From JBATBW01 sp049662565 (lineage in GTDB: Bacteria > Bacillota_I > Bacilli_A > Erysipelotrichales > Erysipelotrichaceae), in NCBI GenBank assembly GCA_049662565.1, contig JBATBW010000188.1, positions 1 through 5,595 on the forward strand: DNA of 5,595 nt, in the 5' to 3' direction. The number at the start of each line of letters is the position of its first letter. The stretch's first letter is position 1. Positions 1 to 5,551 of the stretch are shown in pieces. The position numbers and the translations under genes were made by a program. The notes beneath the pieces are model-generated. The model saw only the letters and a program-made list of their open reading frames with translations, did not search any database and had not been told where the DNA came from.

Positions 1-416
1 ATGATATTAACTACGCTAAACAAGTAGTTAAAAACTTCAGAAATATTGAAATTAGTGATGATAAAGCTTTAGATTTCCTTAATGATTCTAGCATTATCTT
101 ACATGTTGCATTAGATGGTGATACAGTTATCGCCTATTTATTAACATATCGCTTAAAACGTTTAGATAGCGATAATGTGATGTTACATCCGTATCACCTA
201 TTTGTCAGTGATAGATATCAAAAACAAGGCATCGGCAAAAAAATGATTGAGACAATTAAAGAATATGCTCAAAATAATAAAACCCATTATATGTATCTTA
301 TTACGCAAACCGACAATATGAATGCCCGTAATTTATATGAAAAATTGGGTGGATACAATCATCCAGATAATCATGAAGTTTACTATTGGTATTACGAAGG
401 ACAACCAAAAATCTAA
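1..416 (+). CDS. GNAT-family N-acetyltransferase, 3' part
   Basis: The reading frame is open from base 3 to the TAA at 414-416 with no start in view, so this is the last 138 codons or so of a gene that begins outside the window. An internal GTG at 177 is not the real start, because the frame continues upstream with good protein-like sequence. GNAT enzymes transfer an acetyl group from acetyl-CoA to an amine. The acetyl-CoA pyrophosphate-binding motif is visible as RYQKQGIGKKMI (codons about 71-82 of the visible part), preceded by the strand HLFVSD. The C-terminal motif B region NARNLYEKLGG follows, then a final aromatic strand VYYWYY. The DNxNARxLYEKLGG ending is reminiscent of small-molecule acetyltransferases such as the AAC(3)-I type, but the substrate cannot be told from sequence. 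The gene converges on the rnf operon, and its terminator hairpin starts inside the stop codon. The GNAT call is firm; the substrate is unknown. Confidence 0.85.
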   Translation, partial: DINYAKQVVKNFRNIEISDDKALDFLNDSSIILHVALDGDTVIAYLLTYRLKRLDSDNVMLHPYHLFVSDRYQKQGIGKKMIETIKEYAQNNKTHYMYLITQTDNMNARNLYEKLGGYNHPDNHEVYYWYYEGQPKI

Positions 417-442
417 CCAACTGAAAACAGTTGGTTTTTTTT
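415..442 (+). terminator. Rho-independent terminator of the acetyltransferase gene
   Basis: A perfect 9-bp stem, AACCAACTG / CAGTTGGTT, encloses an AAAA loop (424-427). It is followed by a run of eight T at 435-442. The stem's first two bases are the last two bases of the TAA stop codon, so there is no 3' untranslated spacer. Confidence 0.9.
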
Positions 443-446
443 CTTT

Positions 447-470
447 AAAAAAGGCAAACATAGTTTGCCT
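447..470 (-). terminator. Rho-independent terminator of the rnf operon
   Basis: On the minus strand an 8-bp perfect stem, AGGCAAAC / GTTTGCCT (452-459 with 463-470), with a 3-nt loop is followed by a T run (452-447). It begins 4 nt after the rnfB stop codon. This closes the operon and shows that rnfB ends here by design rather than continuing into a lost 3' part. It sits tail to tail with the terminator of the convergent gene. Confidence 0.88.
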
Positions 471-474
471 CAAA

Positions 475-780
475 TTATTTAATTTCTACTTTTTCCCCAT
501 TAGGCCCAACACTATTATTTAAATAATCCCTAATAGCTTGTTTTTGATCAGGCTTAGAAGGTTTACATAAAGAGATAGTAGAAACTGTACCATTTACCAA
601 AGCTTCAGCTAACCCACTACAACCAGCAAAACCACAACCACCACAGTTATAACCAGGTAATAAAGCCGTTGTTTCCTCTACTCTTTGATCGACTTCGACG
701 TAGAATATCTTATTCGCAATACCTAATAAAGCACCTAATATTAATCCTAATCCTAACATTAAGATTATTGCTTCAAACAT
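475..780 (-). CDS. rnfB: Short RnfB subunit lacking the ferredoxin modules
   Basis: RnfB is the electron-entry subunit of Rnf, a cytoplasm-facing iron-sulfur protein anchored by one helix. This 101-residue protein has an N-terminal membrane helix (residues about 2-25) and then the Fe-S domain LPGYNCGGCGFAGC with a distal cysteine: C46, C49, C54 and C72, spacing CxxCx4Cx17C, as in canonical RnfB. It then stops after about 29 more residues. Known RnfB proteins continue with two or more 4Fe-4S ferredoxin repeats; none are present. Reading past the TAA adds only nine codons before the next stop. The start is ATG at 780, which sits 6 nt behind a strong AAGGAGGG; an upstream in-frame ATG at 819 lies within the preceding gene and has no comparable site. 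The start overlaps the stop of the 57-codon gene as TAATG. Identity as RnfB is firm from domain and operon position; whether it accepts electrons directly from ferredoxin is open. Confidence 0.9.
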   Translation of the reverse strand: MFEAIILMLGLGLILGALLGIANKIFYVEVDQRVEETTALLPGYNCGGCGFAGCSGLAEALVNGTVSTISLCKPSKPDQKQAIRDYLNNSVGPNGEKVEIK

Positions 781-953
781 TATTTTCCCTCCTTGATAAT
801 TGTTTGATGTAATCCACAACTCACAATCTTACATCCCTCACAACTACTTGTACGATCTTTGCAATCTTGTGGGATATCTATACGATGATTCAAATAATAA
901 GTCAACGCATAAAACGCTCCCAACCCCACAACAACTATAAATCCGATAAACAT
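780..953 (-). CDS. Small Cys-rich single-helix membrane protein in the rnf operon
   Basis: This 57-codon gene fills the gap between rnfA and rnfB exactly. Its ATG (953-951) is one base after the rnfA stop (TAAGATG), and its TAA overlaps the rnfB ATG (TAATG). An AGGA lies about 10 nt upstream of the start, and translation is probably coupled to rnfA. The protein has one hydrophobic helix (residues about 2-20, MFIGFIVVVGLGAFYALTYY), then NHR, which by the positive-inside rule puts the tail in the cytoplasm. The tail contains four cysteines, C31, C38, C41 and C46, in CKDRTSSCEGCKIVSC. The last three have the CxxCx4C spacing also seen in RnfB next door (CGGCGFAGC). The overall plan (helix plus Cys tail) also resembles the small FeoB-associated Cys-rich membrane proteins. 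Several codons (GTG, GGG, GCG, TTG) are G-richer than those of its neighbours. Function is unknown; an accessory Fe-S or metal-binding subunit of Rnf, or a maturation factor, is an inference. Confidence 0.8.
   Translation of the reverse strand: MFIGFIVVVGLGAFYALTYYLNHRIDIPQDCKDRTSSCEGCKIVSCGLHQTIIKEGK
787..794 (-). promoter_or_regulatory. Ribosome binding site deciding the rnfB start
   Basis: AAGGAGGG on the minus strand lies 6 nt before ATG 780. It is encoded within the last codons of the upstream 57-codon gene, and it favours ATG 780 over the in-frame ATG at 819. Confidence 0.85.
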
Positions 954-954
954 C

Positions 955-1527
955 TTAAACTAATCCTGCAAGTCCAGTAATTGCTAGTGCCATAATAGCC
1001 GCAACAATTAAAGCAATTGGATTTCCCTTAAAACTAGTTGGAATATCATTTGATTCCATTTTTTCTCTAATAGTAGAGAAAAGATAAATAACTAAAGTAA
1101 ATCCTAAAGGCACTGCGAAAGAATAAGTTAACATTTCTAAAAAATTAAATCCTTGATTAATGTTCTCTTTCGCTACAAATAATACTGTGCAGTTAGTAGT
1201 AATCAACGGCAAATAAATACCCAAAGTTTTATACAAACTAGGTGTATAATACTTAATTATCATTTCAACAAACTGAACAAAAGAAGCAATTACTAAAATA
1301 AAACTAATCAAATACATAAATTCTAAGCCATTAGGCACTAAAACATAGTGATATAAGCCATATGTAATAATCGAACTACCCACAATAACAAAAGTTACTG
1401 CCGCACCCATACCGATTGCTGATTCACTCTTTTTAGATACCCCCATAAATGGACACATACCTAAAAACTTTGATAAAACAATATTATTAATTAAGAATGC
1501 TGAGATAAATAGTGACACTAAATCCAT
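955..1527 (-). CDS. rnfA: Rnf complex subunit A
   Basis: RnfA is an integral membrane subunit, homologous to NqrE, that pairs with RnfE in an inverted arrangement and is thought to hold a [2Fe-2S] cluster in the middle of the membrane, relaying electrons across it during ion pumping. The 190 residues match the family length and give about six hydrophobic helices. Family motifs include the N-terminal region INNIVLSKFLGMCPFMGVS with C25 and the mid-protein TTNCTVLFVA with C113, the two cysteines expected to ligate the shared cluster. The start ATG overlaps the rnfE stop as TAATG and is preceded by AAGGAGG. The stop is followed after one base by the small Cys-rich gene. No key residue appears missing. 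Confidence 0.95.
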   Translation of the reverse strand: MDLVSLFISAFLINNIVLSKFLGMCPFMGVSKKSESAIGMGAAVTFVIVGSSIITYGLYHYVLVPNGLEFMYLISFILVIASFVQFVEMIIKYYTPSLYKTLGIYLPLITTNCTVLFVAKENINQGFNFLEMLTYSFAVPLGFTLVIYLFSTIREKMESNDIPTSFKGNPIALIVAAIMALAITGLAGLV

Positions 1528-2168
1528 TATTTTGCCTCCTTTTTATTTTGCTTGTTTTTGATGAAAGCAACTAAAGCTGACAACAATCCAAAAGTTAAGA
1601 AAGCACCTACCGGCTGATTAAACATCCCAATAGTAAAATCACTAGGAATTAGTTTAAAACTAAAAATTAATTCTTCCGTAAATGGATTATTGAAGGCCAA
1701 TCCACCAGTCGCAAGCATTTCCCGAATAATCGCAATACACAAAATACTAAATGTATAACCTAATCCCATTCCTAATCCATCTAACATTGAATCAAGGACA
1801 CCATGTTTACTCGCAAAAGCTTCAGCTCTTCCCAAGATAATACAATTTACAACAATTAAAGCAATAAATGAACCTAAACTGCTCGCAAGCGATGGAGCAA
1901 AGGCATTAATTAACATTTCCACAATCGTTACTAATGTTGCAATAATAACGATGTAAACCGGAATTCTAATTTCACTAGGTATAATATTTCTTAATAAAGA
2001 GATTATCGCATTTGAACAAATCAAAACCAATATTACACTAACACCCATACCAATGGCATTATTGATGTTTTGCGAAACAGCTAAAACCGAACATATACCT
2101 AAATATAAAGCGAATACTGGATTTTCTTTAACAAATCCACTAGTAAAATTACGCATTCTTTCACTCAT
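1527..2168 (-). CDS. rnfE: Rnf complex subunit E
   Basis: RnfE (NqrD homologue) is the membrane partner of RnfA. The 213 residues contain about six helices. Recognisable family blocks are ENPVFALYLGICSVLAVS (cluster cysteine C26), PSEIRIPVYIVIIATLVT, and VVNCIILGRAEAFASKHG (cluster cysteine C109), followed by DGLGMGLGYTF and an IRE motif. The usual CP after the first cluster cysteine's position is CS here, a mild variation. The C-terminus is a lysine-rich cytoplasmic tail (residues about 204-213). The start at 2168 has GGAGGG about 7 nt upstream and lies 11 nt after the rnfG stop. RnfA and RnfE together should supply the C25/C113 and C26/C109 ligands of the intramembrane cluster; that assignment rests on family knowledge. 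Confidence 0.95.
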   Translation of the reverse strand: MSERMRNFTSGFVKENPVFALYLGICSVLAVSQNINNAIGMGVSVILVLICSNAIISLLRNIIPSEIRIPVYIVIIATLVTIVEMLINAFAPSLASSLGSFIALIVVNCIILGRAEAFASKHGVLDSMLDGLGMGLGYTFSILCIAIIREMLATGGLAFNNPFTEELIFSFKLIPSDFTIGMFNQPVGAFLTFGLLSALVAFIKNKQNKKEAK

Positions 2169-2179
2169 ATATGTCCCTC

Positions 2180-2680
2180 CTATTTCTTAAATTTAGCTTG
2201 ATAAGCTTCATTTGCCGCTATAATCGCATCCGAAACGGCTTTAGATGAATATGTAGCACCGCTAATAGTATCTACTTCTTGATCAATTTTACTACCAATA
2301 ATTTTATTAGTGAAATCATCTTTTAATATTGCATCTCCAATACCTTTAGTATCATTGAACTGTAAAACATTAAAGCCAACAATCTTACCGTTATTATCAA
2401 CACCTAATAACATTGTAATATTTTCTTTATAACCCATCTTATTTAATTTAAAAATCAAACCTTGGTCTTTCGCAATAAATACTTTTTCTACTACTTTATC
2501 GCTATACTTACCATCACTAAACTCACCATTTGGAAAAATCTTATCTAAATTAACTTTTTCCGCAGCAATTTGTCTTTCTTCAATAATTGGTGAAGTAATC
2601 CCATTAACATAAGAAAGACCAAAACCAGCAATACCGCAAGTGATAGCTAGAAACAATGATAAATAAATTATCTTTTTCAT
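2180..2680 (-). CDS. rnfG: Rnf complex subunit G, covalent-FMN protein
   Basis: RnfG (NqrC homologue) is a single-helix protein whose FMN-binding domain faces the outside of the membrane and carries an FMN attached by a phosphoester bond to threonine. The N-terminal helix spans residues about 4-24 after the positively charged MKK. The FMN_bind domain occupies about 60-160. The flavinylation motif is DTISGATYSSKAV, with T143 the predicted attachment residue of SGAT (140-143). The upstream loop NDTKGIGDAI corresponds to the conserved TxGxG-type loop of the family. At 166 residues it is somewhat short for RnfG but complete. The ATG overlaps the rnfD stop (TAATG), with an AAGGGGGA site about 7 nt upstream; the stop is TAG. 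Flavinylation would need an ApbE-type transferase, which is not confirmed in this window. Confidence 0.95.
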   Translation of the reverse strand: MKKIIYLSLFLAITCGIAGFGLSYVNGITSPIIEERQIAAEKVNLDKIFPNGEFSDGKYSDKVVEKVFIAKDQGLIFKLNKMGYKENITMLLGVDNNGKIVGFNVLQFNDTKGIGDAILKDDFTNKIIGSKIDQEVDTISGATYSSKAVSDAIIAANEAYQAKFKK

Positions 2681-4149
2681 TATTGTTCCCCCTTATAATC
2701 ATAAACTATTTTTAATGCTTTTATTGTACTGCTACTTGATACTGTAGCTTCACTAACCACATCAACTTCTTTATCTTGATCAAATGGTGTAAAACCAATG
2801 AATTGATCCAAGAAAGCACGATCTTCAATTTTTACTTGTTGAAAATCACTATCGCTGAATCTTACAACTTCAAAAGTTGTAACTGTATCATTACTATCTA
2901 AAACAATCTTATATTGATTAGGTTTAGTATCCGGATAAATACTATCCAATACGGCATAACCATTAACTTCTACAATAAATGTCTTATTGCCATCGGCTTC
3001 ACTATACTCGATAACTTTACCTTCATAACGATCTAAATCGCTACTATTAATAGTTAGTCCTTTATTAATAGCACCAGCTGGGATCTTCGCTTCTAGCTTA
3101 CTACTAATTGCGAAAACTAATCCACTAGATAATACAATTAAACTAATACAAGCAACAGCCATCTTTTTCGCAATCTTAAATTGACGACCATTAGTTAATT
3201 TTTCAATCATCGGACTCAACATATTCATAATTAAGATCGAGAATAAAACACCTTCTGGTAAATTACCCTTAATTCTAATTAAGAATGTTAGAATACCACA
3301 ACCAATACCAAAAATAATCTTACCACCTTGTGTTGGCGGATTAGTAACTGGATCTGTTGTCATAAATACTGCACCAAACATTAAACCACCAGTTAATAAA
3401 TGAAATAAACTATACCATAAACCCATACCATGATTCAAACCAACAACACTCGCAAGAACAAATACCGTCAAGATATAGGCAACTGGAGTACGCCAGTCAA
3501 AAACTTTACGTAAAGCTAAAACAATACCTACTAATAAAATAATTAATGCACTAGTTTCCCCAATAGCTCCATTATAAAAACCGACAAACAAATCTGTCAA
3601 ATTAAATTGCGCAAAGAAACTTTCCAAAGCTAATGGATCAGTTATAATCCAATTATAACCGGCCATCGTTGTATTAGGCGTCGCGCCAGTCACTAAATCT
3701 TTAACATTATTAGCCGCAAAACTTACAAAAATAATCGCACGACCTACCGCAGCTGGATTAAAGATGTTTTGACCAAAACCACCAAATAACAATTTGCCGA
3801 AAACAATTGCACCAACAGTACCAATAATTAATGCATAATATGTAATATCAATTGGGACAATTAAAGTTAAAATTACTGATGTAATTAATGGAAAAGAATT
3901 ACTCACATATTTAATTGGATTTTGTTTTAAATATAACTTACCCCATAAACCCTCTACTACCAAAGCAGTAACACACGAACTAAGCAATAATAAACATGCT
4001 CGAATAATTAAATCCGTTCTTTCCATCATATAATACTTAAATAAAGAAAAGCCAAAAACTACAAATAAACCAATTAATAAGTCACGCATAATACTATGAG
4101 TACTTTGCTTACCATATAAATTTGGTGAAGGATTATAAATTAATTTCAT
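2680..4149 (-). CDS. rnfD: Rnf subunit D with a C-terminal RnfG-like extension
   Basis: RnfD (NqrB homologue) is the large membrane subunit with covalent FMN. Residues about 1-318 form the normal RnfD core: several helices, the conserved GGFGQNIFNPAAVGRA (123-138), the flavinylation motif VTGAT (T157 predicted attachment), TTDPVTNPPTQGGK (264-277) and a closing NMLSPMIEKL. Typical RnfD ends near there at roughly 310-350 residues, but this one runs to 489. The added part starts with a positively charged stretch and a new helix (about 328-350), then a domain that lines up with the FMN-binding domain of RnfG (about 370-480). It ends in VDVVSEATVSSSS, matching RnfG's VDTISGATYSSK except that glycine is replaced by glutamate. 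The extension, about 162 residues, is nearly the length of RnfG itself. The start has AGGGGG 5-6 nt upstream, 9 nt after rnfC. The core identity is firm; the extension's homology is my by-eye alignment. Confidence 0.93.
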   Translation of the reverse strand: MKLIYNPSPNLYGKQSTHSIMRDLLIGLFVVFGFSLFKYYMMERTDLIIRACLLLLSSCVTALVVEGLWGKLYLKQNPIKYVSNSFPLITSVILTLIVPIDITYYALIIGTVGAIVFGKLLFGGFGQNIFNPAAVGRAIIFVSFAANNVKDLVTGATPNTTMAGYNWIITDPLALESFFAQFNLTDLFVGFYNGAIGETSALIILLVGIVLALRKVFDWRTPVAYILTVFVLASVVGLNHGMGLWYSLFHLLTGGLMFGAVFMTTDPVTNPPTQGGKIIFGIGCGILTFLIRIKGNLPEGVLFSILIMNMLSPMIEKLTNGRQFKIAKKMAVACISLIVLSSGLVFAISSKLEAKIPAGAINKGLTINSSDLDRYEGKVIEYSEADGNKTFIVEVNGYAVLDSIYPDTKPNQYKIVLDSNDTVTTFEVVRFSDSDFQQVKIEDRAFLDQFIGFTPFDQDKEVDVVSEATVSSSSTIKALKIVYDYKGEQ

Positions 4150-4158
4150 GAATACCCC

Positions 4159-5451
4159 CTAAACACTCTTAGCTGCTCTTTTCGCAACTCGAATACCTTC
4201 GGTAACCTTAATACGCGAAGGACATACATAAGTACACAAACCACATTCAATACAATCACTAACATTAAGTTTTTCTAATAAAGTATGGTCTTTTACTTTA
4301 CCAGCATTCACAATTAATACCGGTTGTAAACCACTAGGACAATGATCAATACAACGACCACAATGTAAACAATTGATACTTTCAATATTATTATTTTTAA
4401 GAATAGTAATACCATTAGTATATGGAGTAATAACAAATTCATCTTTCAAAATTGTTTTACCCATCATCGGTCCACCCGCAATCAATTTAATTTCTTCTGC
4501 AGTATAACCACCTAAGTTTTCAATAACATTTTTAACACTAACCCCTACTTTTACTAAAACATTAGTATTTTCCTTTATACCATCACCAGCAAAAGTAACA
4601 ATCTTATCAACGATTGGTAAACGATTCATCATCGCATCACCCAAAGCAATAATTGTCGTAATATTACTTACAATTAATCCTAATTCCGTTGGTAAACGAT
4701 CATAACGCTTATGAGTAACACCAAAGACTAAACTTCTTTCCCATCCCATTGGATATGCATTTTCTACAAATCGAACTTCAGTATTTACTATATCTTTTAC
4801 ATCATCAAGTAAAGAACGTAATTTAGTCTTATCTTGGCCTTTTTTATAATCTTTAAAAGTCAAAATAACCTTTTCAACATTAGTCATTTTTAAAACTGCT
4901 TTTAAACCTAATATGAATAAATCTTGATGGTGTTTAATATTGAAATCATCCGCCGTAATATAAGGTTCACATTCCACCGCATTAATAATCAATGTATGGT
5001 TATTTTCACTAGAAAACTTAATGTAACTAGGTAATCCAGCTCCACCACAGCCAACAATACCCGCATTCTTAGTAAAATCTAGCAACTCACTTCGTGTTGC
5101 TGAATTAATATCAATCGCAGGTAAATATGCTTTTTCTTCTTTAAAATCATTTTTGATTACCAAATGATCAACCGGTTTTAGTGAAGAATGCATAATCTTT
5201 TTCACTTCCACAACTTCTCCACTAACACTACTGAAAAAAGGTACATAAAAATGATCATTACGATGACCTATTTGGGTACCAATCTTAACTTTATCGCCAA
5301 TTTGAACATCAAGTTCATAATTAGTCGATGTCATATTAATTAAAGGAATATTCACAAAATCTAAAGTTTTAATTTCTTTAATATCTTTATCTTTTGTCAA
5401 TTCTTTATAAGTATTAATATGTTTTTTCATTTCACTCATTAATAAAGACAT
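4159..5451 (-). CDS. rnfC: Rnf complex subunit C, NADH/FMN and 4Fe-4S protein
   Basis: RnfC is the peripheral cytoplasmic subunit where NAD(H) is handled; its fold resembles the NuoF subunit of complex I. With the start at 5451 the protein has 430 residues. Motifs seen: GIVGCGGAGLPSYIK (about 131-145, the glycine-rich nucleotide/flavin region), INAVECEPYITADD (about 156-169), YPMGWERSL, AGGPMMG (about 325-331), and two 4Fe-4S motifs CLHCGRCIDHCPSG (C361, C364, C367, C371) and CIECGLCTYVCPS (C400, C403, C406, C410). The start is ATG 5451, with GAGGTGA 7 nt upstream; an in-frame TTG at 5469 overlaps that site and is unlikely. The N-terminus lacks the usual GGxHPP-type opening and the histidine after IPL that many RnfC proteins have. 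This is the first gene of the operon, with its promoter directly upstream; the stop is TAG. It is shorter than the C-terminally extended RnfC of proteobacteria, as is normal for this group. Confidence 0.94.
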   Translation of the reverse strand: MSLLMSEMKKHINTYKELTKDKDIKEIKTLDFVNIPLINMTSTNYELDVQIGDKVKIGTQIGHRNDHFYVPFFSSVSGEVVEVKKIMHSSLKPVDHLVIKNDFKEEKAYLPAIDINSATRSELLDFTKNAGIVGCGGAGLPSYIKFSSENNHTLIINAVECEPYITADDFNIKHHQDLFILGLKAVLKMTNVEKVILTFKDYKKGQDKTKLRSLLDDVKDIVNTEVRFVENAYPMGWERSLVFGVTHKRYDRLPTELGLIVSNITTIIALGDAMMNRLPIVDKIVTFAGDGIKENTNVLVKVGVSVKNVIENLGGYTAEEIKLIAGGPMMGKTILKDEFVITPYTNGITILKNNNIESINCLHCGRCIDHCPSGLQPVLIVNAGKVKDHTLLEKLNVSDCIECGLCTYVCPSRIKVTEGIRVAKRAAKSV

Positions 5452-5458
5452 ATTTGAT

Positions 5459-5465
5459 TCACCTC
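5459..5465 (-). promoter_or_regulatory. Ribosome binding site deciding the rnfC start
   Basis: GAGGTGA on the minus strand is 7 nt before ATG 5451. It lies inside the longest open frame (TTG at 5469), which argues that the longer start is false. Confidence 0.85.
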
Positions 5466-5471
5466 GCAAAT

Positions 5472-5480
5472 ATTATAACA
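5472..5480 (-). promoter_or_regulatory. Extended -10 promoter of the rnf operon
   Basis: The minus strand reads TGTTATAAT (5480-5472), a perfect extended -10 (TGnTATAAT), about 20 nt before the rnfC start codon. No good -35 is seen at 17-18 bp; the closest hexamer is TTCACT at 5503-5498, with a 20-bp spacer. The short distance implies a leader of only about 15 nt. Confidence 0.7.
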
Positions 5481-5481
5481 C

Positions 5482-5497
5482 ATTTTTTTAAAAAAAT
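5482..5497. other. A/T palindrome in the divergent promoter region
   Basis: A run of seven T followed by seven A, flanked by A and T, makes a perfect 16-bp palindrome in the spacer upstream of the rnf -10. It could act as an intrinsically bent or UP-like A-tract element. It may equally reflect AT-rich composition. Confidence 0.4.
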
Positions 5498-5526
5498 AGT
5501 GAAATATCTATTCTTTCTAACAAATG

Positions 5527-5535
5527 TGATATAAT
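5527..5535 (+). promoter_or_regulatory. Extended -10 promoter of the divergent gene
   Basis: TGATATAAT is a perfect extended -10, placed 16 nt before the ATG at 5552 with AGAGGTG (5541-5547) between. No convincing -35 is visible. An imperfect inverted repeat TGATA-TAAT-TATCA (5527-5540) is centred on it and could be an operator. Confidence 0.65.
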
Positions 5536-5551
5536 TATCAAGAGGTGTTTT

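Noticed and set aside
177..416. Acetyltransferase starting at GTG 177
   Set aside because: The frame is open and protein-like back to base 3, so the visible part is the end of a longer gene.
445..474. Frameshifted remains of RnfB ferredoxin domains after the stop
   Set aside because: The only 58 nt before the convergent gene are terminators; no CxxCxxC pattern appears in the read-through codons.
322..522. Plus-strand open frame of 66 codons
   Set aside because: It overlaps the acetyltransferase in another frame, runs through both terminators into rnfB, and its translation is low-complexity.
781..819. Longer RnfB start at ATG 819
   Set aside because: It lies within the 57-codon gene, adds a non-family N-terminus ahead of the helix, and lacks the AAGGAGGG that precedes ATG 780.
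5452..5469. Longer RnfC start at TTG 5469
   Set aside because: The TTG overlaps the ribosome site of ATG 5451 and lies very close to the -10.
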